DNA from: Ascidiaceihabitans sp.
GTDB taxonomy: Bacteria; Pseudomonadota; Alphaproteobacteria; Rhodobacterales; Rhodobacteraceae
Length of the DNA stretch: 64,000 nt
Direction of reading: 5' to 3'
Assembly (NCBI GenBank): GCA_029251465.1
Contig: JAQXDI010000044.1
Location: 1-64,000 of the forward strand
Shown: positions 19,017-29,006 of the stretch, in pieces
How positions within the stretch are numbered: position 1 is the first letter of the stretch
How the letters are laid out: each line of letters begins with the position of its first letter
Notes under the pieces: model-generated
What the model was told of the DNA's origin: nothing
What the model saw: the letters and a program-made list of their open reading frames with translations, nothing else
The model's database searches: none
Program-made: the position numbers and the translations under genes

Positions 19017-19657
19017 CCTTCTTCTTGGCGCCGCGATGCGTCTTGTTTCAGGCGCGTCATAAACGCCACCGAAATGTGATCGCGCAGGGTTGTCCCCGCT
19101 GCTGCTTCGTTCTTTTCCTCAATCGCGCGCACGATCATGTCGTGTTCACCCTGTGCAATTGCACCGCGCCCCACGGCTGCCAACGACGTGGTCGCCATCA
19201 GGGCCATCGTGCGGTGCACAAGGTCCAACTGCTGCACCAAATAGCGGTTGTGCGAGGCCAGATGGATTTGCTTGTGAAACCGTCGATTGGCACGGGCCAA
19301 GGCCGGCGGATTGTCCATCAGTTCGTTATCTTCTTCGACCATTTCACGCAGAATGCGAACCTCTTCTTCGGTGGCGTGACGGGCGGCAAGGGACGCGGCC
19401 AACCCTTCGAGTTCGCGGCGTACCACGTATAATTCCGCCATCTGATTGTGATCAAGCGAGGCGACAATCAGGCTGCGCCCGTCACGCGCCAAAAGCGATT
19501 GGGTTTCAAGGCGTTGCAACGCTTCGCGGATCGGGGTGCGCGACACACCAAAGCGGTCCGCAAGCTCGCTTTCTACCAGCCGGTCACCGGGTTTGAACGT
19601 GCCCACATCTATCGCCTCAAGGAGCAAGGAATACGCGTCGGTCTGCTGCGGTTTCAT
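19013..19657 (-). CDS. GntR-family transcriptional regulator (FCD/FadR subfamily)
   Basis: This is a DNA-binding regulator of 214 aa. A winged helix-turn-helix lies at the N-terminus (PGDRLVESELADRFGVSRTPIREALQRLE, residues about 20-50), followed by a helical FCD ligand-binding domain with RRELEG, NRRFHKQIHLASHN and EHDMIVRAIEEKN carrying the usual metal/ligand residues. ATG 19657 is chosen; the upstream frame lacks family sequence. It is convergent with the glycosyltransferase, with overlapping stops, and divergent from the HAD phosphatase. Its target and effector are unknown. Confidence 0.88.
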   Translation of the reverse strand: MKPQQTDAYSLLLEAIDVGTFKPGDRLVESELADRFGVSRTPIREALQRLETQSLLARDGRSLIVASLDHNQMAELYVVRRELEGLAASLAARHATEEEVRILREMVEEDNELMDNPPALARANRRFHKQIHLASHNRYLVQQLDLVHRTMALMATTSLAAVGRGAIAQGEHDMIVRAIEEKNEAAAGTTLRDHISVAFMTRLKQDASRRQEEG

Positions 19658-19756
19658 CGGCTGGGGTCCATTTCGGTCAAATTTGGCACAGCTTAACGTC
19701 AAGCGGGTTTCACGCAACCCATTGCACCTTTGGTGGCGCCTGCTAAGTCATATCTC

Positions 19757-20416
19757 ATGCCTCAAGCAGCTTTTTCACATGTGACCCATTGGGTGTTCGA
19801 TCTGGACAACACCCTGTATCCGCCGTCTGCACGTCTGTTTGATCAGATCGAGGGGCGGATGCGTGCTTATTTGATGCGTGTTCTAAACGTGAATGACACT
19901 GAGGCCGACCATCTGCGCCGCCACTATTGGGAAACCTACGGGACGACGCTGGCGGGGCTTATGCGCGAACATCAGGTCGATCCCGACCCGTTTCTGGACG
20001 ACGTGCACGACATTTCATTTGACCAGTTACAGCCGGATCCAACCCTTGCCGGGTCAATCCGCGCACTTCCGGGCCGGCGCATCGTCTATACCAACGGCAC
20101 CCGCCATTATGCCAAACAAGTGTTAGCGGCCCGTGGCTTAGACGGAATTTTTGATGCGATCTACGGGGTCGAACATGCTGAATATCTGCCCAAACCCGAA
20201 CAAGGGGCCTACGACCGTGTTTTTGGCACCGACAATCTGAACGGCGGCGTCGCTGCCATGTTCGAGGACGAAGCCCGCAATCTGGCCGTCCCGTTTTCGA
20301 TGGGCATGCGCACTGTGCATGTCGCACCCGCCCCCCAAGACTTGCACTACGTCGATTTTCACACCGACGATCTGAACGGCTTTCTGGGGCAAATATTGGG
20401 CCAGGTTCAGGGGTAG
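19757..20416 (+). CDS. HAD-family pyrimidine 5'-nucleotidase
   Basis: This is a HAD phosphatase of 219 aa of the type annotated as pyrimidine 5'-nucleotidase (SDT1/YjjG-like). Motif I is FDLDNTLYP with Asp15 and Asp17, motif II is the T in VYTNGT, motif III is the Lys in LPKPEQGAY, and motif IV is FEDEARN. It would dephosphorylate UMP/CMP or similar nucleotides in the cytoplasm. The start is ATG 19757; an open extension upstream has no support. It lies 64 bp ahead of the UbiH-type gene on the same strand. Confidence 0.85.
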   Translation: MPQAAFSHVTHWVFDLDNTLYPPSARLFDQIEGRMRAYLMRVLNVNDTEADHLRRHYWETYGTTLAGLMREHQVDPDPFLDDVHDISFDQLQPDPTLAGSIRALPGRRIVYTNGTRHYAKQVLAARGLDGIFDAIYGVEHAEYLPKPEQGAYDRVFGTDNLNGGVAAMFEDEARNLAVPFSMGMRTVHVAPAPQDLHYVDFHTDDLNGFLGQILGQVQG

Positions 20417-20480
20417 GACAGGATGCCGCTTGGTCAAAGTCCGCCTGCCGCCCTACATCTGTATCAAACGGAGGATCAAC

Positions 20481-21683
20481 ATGGCCGATCAAACCTGTGA
20501 CATACTGATTTCTGGCGGCGGCATTGCGGGGCTTGCGGCCGCCGCAGCCTTTGGAACTGCCGGTTTTGACGTGATCTGCGTTGATCCCGCCCCCCCAGTG
20601 ACTGAGCGCGAGGCCGATGGCGCCGACATGCGTTCCACCGCGATGTTGCAACCAGCGCGGGCTGTGCTTGAGGCCGCTGGCATCTGGGATCACCTCGCCC
20701 CGCACGCGGCACCCCTACAGATCATGCGGATCGTCGATGCAGGTGGTGCCGACCCCGAACCGCGCATCGTCAAAGATTTCGACGCCGCTGACATTTCCGA
20801 TCAGCCATTTGGCTGGAATTTCCCCAACTACGTGCTGCGCCGCGAAATGCTGGCCCGCCTTGACGCCTTGCCCAACGTCGATTTTTGCGCAGGCACCGGC
20901 ACGTCCAGCCTGTTCACCCGATCACTCAGCGCGCGCGTTGGCCTGTCCGATGGCAGCCGCGTGAACACAAAACTGGTCATCGCAGCCGACGGGCGTGGAT
21001 CGCCGATGCGCACGGCGGCAGGCATCGACGTGAAAACCAAACGCTACGGTCAAAAGGCGCTGGCCTTCGCGGTCACACACCCGATTCCGCACGACAATGT
21101 CTCAACCGAAGTGCACCGCACCGGCGGCCCCTTCACGTTGGTGCCATTGCCCGATTTTAACGGCATGCCGTCCTCTGCTATCGTCTGGATGGATGACGGA
21201 CCACTGTCGCAAGCCAGATTTGAAATGGATGTCGACGCATTTGAAGCAGAAATGTCGACGCGCAGTTGCCACCTCTTTGGCCCGCTCACGTTGGCCTCGC
21301 GCCGCACAATCTGGCCAATCATCAGCCAGACGGCAGAACGCATGACAGGGCAACGCCTCGCCCTGATCGCAGAGGCCGCGCACGTCGTCCCCCCCATCGG
21401 GGCGCAGGGTCTGAACATGAGCTTGCAAGACACAAACGTGCTGCTTGATTTGGCCCAAGCCCGCCCCGACGGGTTGGGCGACGCCGAAATGCTAGAGGCC
21501 TATAACACCGCCCGCATGCGTGACGTGAAAATCCGGGTTACCGGAATTGACCTGCTGAACCGCGCGAGCCAAGCCACGCATCCGACCCTGCGCGATGCTC
21601 GCGCGATCGGGCTGAACGCGTTGTACAGCATGGGGCCTGTGCGTAAGACCTTGATGCAAATGGGTTTAGGCGTGAAATCGTAA
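20481..21683 (+). CDS. UbiH/UbiF-family FAD-dependent hydroxylase
   Basis: This is a class A flavoprotein monooxygenase likely to hydroxylate the ring of a ubiquinone precursor. The FAD dinucleotide motif is DILISGGGIAGLAAAAAFG near the N-terminus, the second FAD motif is VIAADGRGSPMR, and the third region is LALIAEAAHVVPPIGAQGLNMSLQD, where UbiH proteins have GD/GN-A-A-H-x-x-x-P. The ATG at 20481 has a GGAGG site. At 400 aa it is full length. It ends convergently with an aminotransferase across a 24-bp gap occupied by a perfect hairpin. Confidence 0.88.
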   Translation: MADQTCDILISGGGIAGLAAAAAFGTAGFDVICVDPAPPVTEREADGADMRSTAMLQPARAVLEAAGIWDHLAPHAAPLQIMRIVDAGGADPEPRIVKDFDAADISDQPFGWNFPNYVLRREMLARLDALPNVDFCAGTGTSSLFTRSLSARVGLSDGSRVNTKLVIAADGRGSPMRTAAGIDVKTKRYGQKALAFAVTHPIPHDNVSTEVHRTGGPFTLVPLPDFNGMPSSAIVWMDDGPLSQARFEMDVDAFEAEMSTRSCHLFGPLTLASRRTIWPIISQTAERMTGQRLALIAEAAHVVPPIGAQGLNMSLQDTNVLLDLAQARPDGLGDAEMLEAYNTARMRDVKIRVTGIDLLNRASQATHPTLRDARAIGLNALYSMGPVRKTLMQMGLGVKS

Positions 21684-21702
21684 GGTGCGGGTGTCCCGCA
21701 CC
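21684..21702. terminator. Convergent-gene hairpin, GGTGCG family, copy 1
   Basis: GGTGCGGG-TGT-CCCGCACC is a perfect 8-bp stem with a 3-nt loop, starting right after the UbiH-type stop and ending 5 bp before the aminotransferase stop. Near-identical hairpins occur at 39179-39197 and 52803-52823. There is no T tract, so termination is inferred from position. Confidence 0.55.
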
Positions 21703-21707
21703 CCGCC

Positions 21708-22835
21708 TCACAAAACCTTGTCGATCACACGTTCCAGACGCGCAACTGTGCCCGCCACATCAAACAACTTGTCCAAGCCAAACAGCCCTATCCGGAACGT
21801 CCGGAAATCGGCAGGCTCGTCACATTGCAGCGGCACTCCGGCAGCAATCTGCATGCCTTGGGCGGCAAAAACCTTGCCCGTTTGCACGTCCGGATCGGCG
21901 GTATAACTGACCAAAACCCCCGGCGCGCCAAAACCATCCGCCGCCACAGACACCACGCCTTTGTCCGCCAACACCCCGCGCACCGCATTGCCCAAGGCCC
22001 ATTGCGCGTCCTTCAGCTTGTCAAAACCGTACTCGCGGGTTTCCAGCATCGTGTCGCGGAAATCGCGCAACGCGTCTGTCGGCATCGTGGCGTGATAGGC
22101 GTGACCACCGTTTTCGTAGGCCTGCATGATGCTATGCCATTTGCCCAAATCGATCGAAAAACTGTCGGATTGCGTTTCGCCCATCCGCGTCACAGCGCGG
22201 TCCGATAGCATTACCAAGCCCGCACAAGGCGACGCGCTCCACCCCTTTTGCGGGGCCGAGATCAAGACATCGACGCCCGTCGCTTTCATGTCGACCCACG
22301 CGCAGCCCGACGCGATGCAGTCCAAAACCATCAACGCGCCAACTTCATGCGCCGCCGCGGCCATCGCCGTCACGTAGTCATCGGGCAAAATCACCCCTGC
22401 CGAGGTTTCCACATGCGGCGCAAACACCACGTCAGGCTTTTGGGTTCTGATCGCCTCGACAACTTCTGCGATTGGCGCGGGCTCAAAGGGCGACGTGCTG
22501 GCGTTGCCGTTTTGGCGGGCTTTCAAAACTGAGGCCGAGGCGGTCAAATCACCGGTTTCGATGATCTGGCTCCAGCGGTAGCTGAACCAGCCGTTGCGCA
22601 CGACCAACACGTTGGTCCCTTTGGCAAATTGGCGCGCGACGGCCTCCATCGCGTAGGTGCCGCCGCCGGGGATCACGACAACCGCCTGCGCGTTGTAAAC
22701 GTCCTTTAGCATGCCCGAGATGTCGTTCATCACGCCTTGGAACACAGCGCTCATGTGGTTCAACGAACGGTCTGTGAAAACGACCGAGAATTCTTCTAAC
22801 CCTTGCGGGTCAACGGTGTCGAGCAATGCGGCCAT
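21708..22835 (-). CDS. Class V aminotransferase (alanine/serine-glyoxylate type)
   Basis: This is a PLP-dependent aminotransferase of 375 aa, cytoplasmic. Family features are the VIPGGGTYAMEAVARQF substrate/PLP region, VLDCIASGCAWVDM with the cofactor Asp, and SAPQKGWSASPCAGLV with the Schiff-base lysine. Relatives act as alanine-glyoxylate, serine-glyoxylate or serine-pyruvate aminotransferases; the exact amino donor cannot be assigned. Lrp-type regulator genes lie just upstream on the same strand after a 127-bp spacer, which could mean Lrp control. Confidence 0.85.
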   Translation of the reverse strand: MAALLDTVDPQGLEEFSVVFTDRSLNHMSAVFQGVMNDISGMLKDVYNAQAVVVIPGGGTYAMEAVARQFAKGTNVLVVRNGWFSYRWSQIIETGDLTASASVLKARQNGNASTSPFEPAPIAEVVEAIRTQKPDVVFAPHVETSAGVILPDDYVTAMAAAAHEVGALMVLDCIASGCAWVDMKATGVDVLISAPQKGWSASPCAGLVMLSDRAVTRMGETQSDSFSIDLGKWHSIMQAYENGGHAYHATMPTDALRDFRDTMLETREYGFDKLKDAQWALGNAVRGVLADKGVVSVAADGFGAPGVLVSYTADPDVQTGKVFAAQGMQIAAGVPLQCDEPADFRTFRIGLFGLDKLFDVAGTVARLERVIDKVL

Positions 22836-22962
22836 AGTGCAATTCCTTTGTTGGTTTGCACCAATTTAGGGGCGCGCACCGCACATGGCAAAGTCTACTT
22901 GAGTATACATTTCGCCACAGCCGCCGCTGATTGGCGCGCATCGGAAACGCGCGTGGCGCATG

Positions 22963-23433
22963 TTACTCGGTTGGCCCCCCCAAGGGTCCGGGCCTGCGCT
23001 CTTCGCTCAGCAACACATTCGCCTCAACATCGCCCGCGCCAGGCAACGTCATGATGCGCCGCCGCAGCACACGTTCGAAATCTGACAGATCTCGCGCAAC
23101 CACACGTAACCGATAATCATACAGCCCCAAAACGTGCTCGACGGTCTGCACCTCCGGAATCGCACTAACGGCACGTTCAAAATCTTCAAGACTGACACGG
23201 CCCTTGGTCGCCAGTTTGACGCCGAGGAAAACCGTCACCGCAAACCCCAACGCCTCTGCATCTAACCGAAGTCGGCGACCCGTGATCACACCCGTCTCTT
23301 GCAACCGTTTGATCCGCCGCCATGTTGCAGGCTGCGACAGCCCGACTTGACGGCCTAACGCACCCGCACTTTGGTTGGCGTCGCGCTGAAGCGCGCGCAG
23401 CAACGCATGATCAATGGCGTCAACTTCGATCAT
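22963..23433 (-). CDS. Lrp/AsnC-family transcriptional regulator (distal of tandem pair)
   Basis: This is a regulator of 156 aa. The N-terminal helix-turn-helix (ALGRQVGLSQPATWRRIKRLQETGVI, residues 26-51) is followed by the RAM/AsnC ligand-binding domain (VEHVLGLYDYRLRVVARDLSDFE). The C-terminus is a short polar tail. Its start overlaps the stop of the upstream Lrp gene by 4 bases, so the two are made together and may form heteromers. Amino-acid-responsive control of the neighbouring ilvC or aminotransferase is plausible but not shown. Confidence 0.9.
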   Translation of the reverse strand: MIEVDAIDHALLRALQRDANQSAGALGRQVGLSQPATWRRIKRLQETGVITGRRLRLDAEALGFAVTVFLGVKLATKGRVSLEDFERAVSAIPEVQTVEHVLGLYDYRLRVVARDLSDFERVLRRRIMTLPGAGDVEANVLLSEERRPGPLGGPTE

Positions 23434-23885
23434 AAGGGCAAGCTTTCGTTGGATTTTATCCGCGCAACTTGCATCAAAGCCTCGATGTCGGCGATGTTCG
23501 GCAGGGTCAATATCTTGTTGCGATAGATGTGCTGGTAATGGGCCATGTCGCGCGCGATCACGGACAGGCGCACATCCACGCGGCCCAAAAACGTTTGGAT
23601 TTCAATGACTTCAGGCACGTCGCGTGCTGCCTCAAAAAAGTTCTCATGCGCACGCCCGACGGTCTTGTCCAAAGTTACACGTAACGACACCTCGACCGCA
23701 TAACCCAAAACCGCCCAATCAATGGTCGCCTGCACACCTTTGACGATGCCGTCGTCTTGCAAACGGGCCTGCCGGCGGGCAAGCTTGGCCACAGTGACCC
23801 CGCACCGGTCAGCCAGATCAGCAGGGCTTAGCCAAGGGTCTGCTTGCCATTGCCGCAAAATACGCCGGTCCACATCATCAAGCAT
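23430..23885 (-). CDS. Lrp/AsnC-family transcriptional regulator (proximal of tandem pair)
   Basis: This is a regulator of 151 aa with the same layout as its neighbour: helix-turn-helix (DLADRCGVTVAKLARRQARLQDDGIV) and AsnC ligand domain (IQTFLGRVDVRLSVIARDMAHYQ). It is divergently transcribed from ilvC across a 136-bp AT-rich spacer that contains a dyad, an arrangement typical of Lrp-type regulators that control both themselves and the divergent gene. The sequence similarity to copy 2 is moderate, so the duplication is old. Confidence 0.9.
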   Translation of the reverse strand: MLDDVDRRILRQWQADPWLSPADLADRCGVTVAKLARRQARLQDDGIVKGVQATIDWAVLGYAVEVSLRVTLDKTVGRAHENFFEAARDVPEVIEIQTFLGRVDVRLSVIARDMAHYQHIYRNKILTLPNIADIEALMQVARIKSNESLPL

Positions 23886-23936
23886 GATTTTTCCACAATT
23901 TTATAAATTCGCGAATACATACGGCTTTTTTTGATC

Positions 23937-23946
23937 AAAAATACTC
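23937..23946 (-). repeat. Intergenic GAGTATTTTT motif, copy 2
   Basis: On the minus strand it reads TTGAGTATTTTTGATCAAAA, in the Lrp-ilvC spacer. It has the same core decamer as the copies at 15152-15161 and 33467-33476. Confidence 0.45.
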
Positions 23947-23974
23947 AAAATGCAACGCTGAAATCCTCATAAAC

Positions 23975-25044
<1,070 letters not shown>

Positions 25045-25067
25045 ATCAGGGTCATCCTAGCCTAAGA

Positions 25068-25099
25068 GGGCCCGGTCGACATCGGCCGGGCCCTTTTTT
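25068..25099 (+). terminator. Rho-independent terminator after ilvC
   Basis: GGGCCCGG pairs with CCGGGCCC around a 10-nt loop and is followed by six T residues, 23 bp after the ilvC stop. Confidence 0.92.
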
Positions 25100-25122
25100 A
25101 TTGAACCAGCCAACCGCCAATT

Positions 25123-25140
25123 TGTTTCGCACGCGAAACA
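25123..25140. promoter_or_regulatory. Perfect inverted repeat, possible operator
   Basis: TGTTTCGC-AC-GCGAAACA is an 18-bp perfect dyad, 31 bp upstream of the exporter GTG start and separate from the ilvC terminator. It has the shape of a repressor site; no factor can be named. Confidence 0.4.
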
Positions 25141-25150
25141 TTTTCATTTA

Positions 25151-25165
25151 TTAACAACAGGTTAA
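25151..25165 (+). promoter_or_regulatory. Second CtrA-type TTAA-N7-TTAA site
   Basis: TTAA-CAACAGG-TTAA lies 6 bp before the GTG start of the DMT exporter gene, overlapping its translation initiation region. The spacing is exact for CtrA; the trailing base is T rather than the preferred C. Confidence 0.35.
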
Positions 25166-25171
25166 TGACAC

Positions 25172-26089
25172 GTGTCAGACACAAGCAAAATCACGTGGCA
25201 TTCGTGGGCGATGGTTGCGATCCTCGGCCTGACGTGGGGCGGAACGTTCCTTGTGACCGAAATCGCGCTGGAAGGCATCACGCCGTTCTGGCTCGCTGCC
25301 GGGCGCATCAGCTTTGCGGCCTTGTTGATGACTGCGATCTGGCTGCCGCGCGGTGCCAAATTGTTTGCCGCACCACCCAATCGCGAGGCCAAGACCTTGC
25401 TGTTGATCAGCGGCGCGCTCAGCTCGGCGATCCCGTTCATGTTGCTGGCTTGGGGGCAGCAATTCGTCACCGGCGGTTTTGCCGGCGTGTCCATGGCCGC
25501 CGTCGCGTTGATGGTTTTGCCGATGGCCCATTTTCTGGTTCCAAACGAACAAATGACATGGCGAAAATCCGCAGGATTCCTGATTGGCTTTATCGGCGTG
25601 GTGGTTCTGATTGGCGCACAAGCCTTTGAAAGCTCAGGATCAAACATGGAAACATGGGGGCGGTTTGCCTGCCTTGCTGCGACCATGTGTTACGGCGTAA
25701 ATTCGATCCTGATGCGGCGATTGCCTGACGTGGACACGATCGGTTTGTCGACCGTGATGATCCTGATGGCCATGCTGATCACCGTGCCAGCCGCCCTGTT
25801 GATCGAAGGGTTGCCCCCCATGCCCGAGACAAAAACCCTACTGGTCATCGCGTTTTTGGGCCTGATCCCGACGGCTGCTGCAAACTTTTTGCGCACCTAC
25901 GTGATCCGCACCGCAGGGCCGGTGTTCATGTCGATCACCAATTACCAAGTGCCGATTTGGTCCGTGGTTTTGGGCGCATTGCTGTTGGGCGAACCCCTGC
26001 CTGCCTCACTTTTGTGGGCGATGGTTTTGATTTTGGCAGGCGTCGGCCTTAGCCAATACGGAGCCTTGCGGCGGTTGTTTCGCAGATAG
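25172..26089 (+). CDS. DMT-superfamily (EamA) transporter
   Basis: This is an inner-membrane exporter of 305 aa with ten hydrophobic helices in two EamA repeats. The first repeat starts at WAMVAILGLTWGGTFLVTEIA and the second near FACLAATMCYGVNSILMRR. Family members export amino acids or metabolites; the substrate is unknown. It begins with GTG at 25172 and no strong ribosome site. The 128-bp leader holds a perfect dyad and a CtrA-like box. It converges with a small secreted protein gene, three bases apart. Confidence 0.87.
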   Translation: MSDTSKITWHSWAMVAILGLTWGGTFLVTEIALEGITPFWLAAGRISFAALLMTAIWLPRGAKLFAAPPNREAKTLLLISGALSSAIPFMLLAWGQQFVTGGFAGVSMAAVALMVLPMAHFLVPNEQMTWRKSAGFLIGFIGVVVLIGAQAFESSGSNMETWGRFACLAATMCYGVNSILMRRLPDVDTIGLSTVMILMAMLITVPAALLIEGLPPMPETKTLLVIAFLGLIPTAAANFLRTYVIRTAGPVFMSITNYQVPIWSVVLGALLLGEPLPASLLWAMVLILAGVGLSQYGALRRLFRR

Positions 26090-26092
26090 GCT

Positions 26093-26587
26093 TTAGTACC
26101 GGCCCAAGTCCATTTTTGCTTTTGCCAAAACCTTGCCTGCGGCGCTCACCGCCTTGACGTCGGCCTGATATTTATTACCGCGCCCGCCTGAGCATGGCGG
26201 TAAATAACCCGCCGATGCATAGTCGCCTGTGCTGCGCGCTTTTTTAATCACGCGCACGCCATCGGGAAGGTTCGCGGACAAGCCAGGGACTGCGGGGAAC
26301 GTCCCGCTGGTGCCTTTGACCGGGTAGCCGATCGTGCCGTGCCCACCTTTGGAGGATAGTTTGGAAAAGCTCTTGTCGTTGTATTCCACGACCAACATGA
26401 CCGTGCCTGCGGGGATGGCAGTGACTTGAAATGGCGGCGTTTTGCCTTTGCCGCCGTGCAACGTGCATTGCTGGCCAGCAGGCACCTTTTTGCCATCCCA
26501 AGGGGCGCTAACGCGGGCGTTCATATCCGCCAAAGTGGGTGTTGCAACCGCAATCAACAGCGCAAAAACAGGGCTAAACAGCTTCAT
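26093..26587 (-). CDS. Secreted protein, possibly PEBP/YbhB-like
   Basis: The product is a 164-aa protein with a signal peptide (MKLFSPVFALLIAVATPTLA). The mature part contains GTVMLVVEYNDKSF and a late LPPCSGGRGNKYQADVKAV, which recall the core strand and the GPCPP-type loop of phosphatidylethanolamine-binding (YbhB/YbcL) proteins. The match is by eye and partial. Two cysteines could pair in the periplasm. The start at ATG 26587 gives a clean signal peptide. The function is unknown. Confidence 0.6.
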   Translation of the reverse strand: MKLFSPVFALLIAVATPTLADMNARVSAPWDGKKVPAGQQCTLHGGKGKTPPFQVTAIPAGTVMLVVEYNDKSFSKLSSKGGHGTIGYPVKGTSGTFPAVPGLSANLPDGVRVIKKARSTGDYASAGYLPPCSGGRGNKYQADVKAVSAAGKVLAKAKMDLGRY

Positions 26588-26644
26588 ATCGGGACACCTA
26601 AACAAGTAACATCAGCACGAGTTTGCCGCATGTTCTGCTCAGGA

Positions 26645-27991
26645 TCAAGTCGCCACGGCGTCTTGGACCGCTTGCACGATGCTGTCGACCGACGCGTTCA
26701 GGATGCCTTCGTCTTCGCTTTCGGCCATGACGCGCACCAAAGGTTCGGTGCCCGATTTGCGGATCAACAGGCGTCCGTTGCCGACCAAATCGGCTTCGGC
26801 TTGGGCGATTGCGGCCTTGACGCTGGCATCATCCAACGGCGTTTGACCTGCGGAAAAGCGTACGTTTTTCAACAACTGCGGGACCGGTTCAAAGGAACTT
26901 AGCAGCGCGCTTGCCGGTTTTTCCGAGCGGATCATTTCGGCCAGAAATTGCAGGCCCGCCATCAGCCCGTCGCCGGTTGTGGAATAGTCGGTCATGACGA
27001 TGTGGCCGGATTGTTCACCGCCCAAATTGTACCCGCCTTTGCGCATCCGTTCGACCACGTAACGGTCACCAACGGACGTACGTTCAAGACGCAAGCCTTT
27101 GCTTTCAAGGAACCTTTCGAGACCAAGGTTGGACATGACCGTCGCCACCAAGGCGTTGCCGTTCAGTCGGTCTTCGGCCCCCCAGCGCGCGGCCATCAGC
27201 GCCATAAATTGATCGCCGTCGCCGACTTTTCCGTTTTCGTCCAGCAGGATCACGCGGTCTGCATCGCCGTCCAAACAGATGCCAACATCAGCCCCGTGTG
27301 CGACCACGGTTTCGGCCGCTGATTGCGGGTGGGTCGAGCCACAATCCTCGTTGATGTTGTGCCCGTTTGGCGCGGTTCCGACGGGAATGACGGTGGCGCC
27401 AAGTTCCCACAACGCTTCGGGCGCGACTTTGTACGCGGCCCCGTTTGCGCAATCGACAACGACCTTGAGACCGTCCAGGCGCATGCTGCGCGGAAAGCTG
27501 GATTTGACCCGTTCGACATAGCGAAAACGCCCGTCATCGATGCGTTTTGCACGTCCGATTTGCGAGGATTCGATGGGGTCGACACCCGAGGCGACCAGCG
27601 CTTCGATTTCGGCCTCGACCGCGTCGGACAATTTGAACCCGTCGGGGCCAAAAAACTTGATCCCGTTGTCGATCGCAGGGTTGTGGCTGGCGGAAATCAT
27701 CACGCCAAGATCGGCGCGCATGGACCGCGTGAGCAACCCAACGGCAGGCGTCGGCACTGGCCCAAGCAGCAGCACATTCATGCCGGTGCTGGTCAGCCCC
27801 GCCGTCAGCGCATTTTCGAACATATAGCCCGAAAGACGCGTGTCCTTGCCGATCACAACACGGCGCACGCCGCCGGAATCCCGTTTAAAATACCGCCCGA
27901 CAGCGGCCCCGATACGCAGGGCCGTTTCGGCGGTCATGGGATGCATATTGGCAGTGCCACGCACGCCGTCGGTACCAAAAAGCTTAGTCAT
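26645..27991 (-). CDS. glmM: Phosphoglucosamine mutase
   Basis: It converts glucosamine-6-phosphate to glucosamine-1-phosphate for UDP-GlcNAc, peptidoglycan and LPS. The phosphoserine loop is ISASHNP with Ser102, the Mg loop is LDGDADR, the sugar-binding loop is GGEQSGH and the phosphate-binding loop is [12 protein letters not shown]. At 448 aa it has the standard length. ATG 27991 overlaps the folP stop by 8 bases, in the folB-folP-glmM order common in Rhodobacteraceae. Activity requires phosphorylation of Ser102. Confidence 0.97.
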   Translation of the reverse strand: MTKLFGTDGVRGTANMHPMTAETALRIGAAVGRYFKRDSGGVRRVVIGKDTRLSGYMFENALTAGLTSTGMNVLLLGPVPTPAVGLLTRSMRADLGVMISASHNPAIDNGIKFFGPDGFKLSDAVEAEIEALVASGVDPIESSQIGRAKRIDDGRFRYVERVKSSFPRSMRLDGLKVVVDCANGAAYKVAPEALWELGATVIPVGTAPNGHNINEDCGSTHPQSAAETVVAHGADVGICLDGDADRVILLDENGKVGDGDQFMALMAARWGAEDRLNGNALVATVMSNLGLERFLESKGLRLERTSVGDRYVVERMRKGGYNLGGEQSGHIVMTDYSTTGDGLMAGLQFLAEMIRSEKPASALLSSFEPVPQLLKNVRFSAGQTPLDDASVKAAIAQAEADLVGNGRLLIRKSGTEPLVRVMAESEDEGILNASVDSIVQAVQDAVAT

Positions 27992-29006
27992 ATTCGCCTT
28001 GTGCCATGCCAGCCCGCCACAGCGCAATGGCTTGTGCGTGTTCCGCTACATCATGGGCGCGGATGATTTGGATGCCTTGGCTGATTGCGCCGATCGCGAC
28101 GCCAACAGAACCGGGACCGCGCGCGTTCGCTTGGGTGACGTTACCGATGGTGCCGATGAATTTCTTGCGCGATGCCCCGAGCAGGATTGGCACGCCGAGG
28201 CTGTGAAACAGGCTGATCCGGTGCAAGAGTTTCAGGTTGTGGGGTAGTTTTTTGCCAAAACCGATGCCTGGATCTGCGATGATCTGGTCGCGTGGAATGC
28301 CAAGGGATGAGAGGAATTCGATCCGTTGTAAAAGGTAGTCGTACACGTCCAACACTACGTCACTGTATTGTGGATCGTCTTGCATTGTTGCCGGATCGCC
28401 TTGGGCGTGCATGACGCAAACCGGGGTTTTTCGGGCAGCGCAAAGCGGGGCGAGGTCTGGGTCAAACCCAAAGCCAGACACGTCGTTCACGATATTTGCA
28501 CCTGCATCGAGGGCAGCATTGGCAACCGTGGATTTGCGTGTGTCGATTGAAATTGGAGTGGTCAGGTTTGCCGCGCGCAGGGCTGTAATGACAGGGGCTG
28601 TGCGTTCGATTTCTTCGGATTCGGGGACAAATGCAGCACCGGGGCGGGTGGATTCCCCCCCAATATCAATAAGATGTGCGCCTTGCTCTGCCATTTTGGT
28701 AGCCGCATGTGTGGCCGCCGACAGGTCATCATGGCGCCCGCCGTCGGAAAAGCTGTCAGGCGTGACGTTCAAGATGCCCATCAAAACCGGAGCGGAAAAA
28801 TCAAGACCCGCGATACGCGTGCGGGGTTTCGTCAAATTCTGACGTTCTTGATCAGTCAGCTGATCGGCATGCACTACTTTATAGGCACCTTCACGACGCA
28901 AAACTTCGACATGCGTGAACCAACCAGAACCACCCACGAGCGACACCGCCCCAGTTGGTCGCGCCGGTCCCATTTGCACAAGCGGGCGGACGTAGCGTTG
29001 GATCAC
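27984..29006 (-). CDS. folP: Dihydropteroate synthase
   Basis: It joins p-aminobenzoate to dihydropterin pyrophosphate in folate synthesis and is the sulfonamide target. The TIM barrel carries [50 protein letters not shown] and [11 protein letters not shown]. At 340 aa it is longer than the common 280 aa because of about 60 extra N-terminal residues, typical of this group. Its start overlaps the folB stop by 4 bases and its stop overlaps the glmM start, so all three are translationally coupled. Confidence 0.95.
   Translation of the reverse strand: MIQRYVRPLVQMGPARPTGAVSLVGGSGWFTHVEVLRREGAYKVVHADQLTDQERQNLTKPRTRIAGLDFSAPVLMGILNVTPDSFSDGGRHDDLSAATHAATKMAEQGAHLIDIGGESTRPGAAFVPESEEIERTAPVITALRAANLTTPISIDTRKSTVANAALDAGANIVNDVSGFGFDPDLAPLCAARKTPVCVMHAQGDPATMQDDPQYSDVVLDVYDYLLQRIEFLSSLGIPRDQIIADPGIGFGKKLPHNLKLLHRISLFHSLGVPILLGASRKKFIGTIGNVTQANARGPGSVGVAIGAISQGIQIIRAHDVAEHAQAIALWRAGMAQGEYD

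Noticed and set aside
25167-25176. GACACGTGTC palindrome over the exporter start codon
   Set aside because: Short, overlaps coding sequence, and likely to occur by chance; the neighbouring dyad is a better candidate.
27323-28066. A 247-aa open frame opposite glmM
   Set aside because: Antisense shadow of a well-conserved gene; composition and lack of motifs argue against coding.
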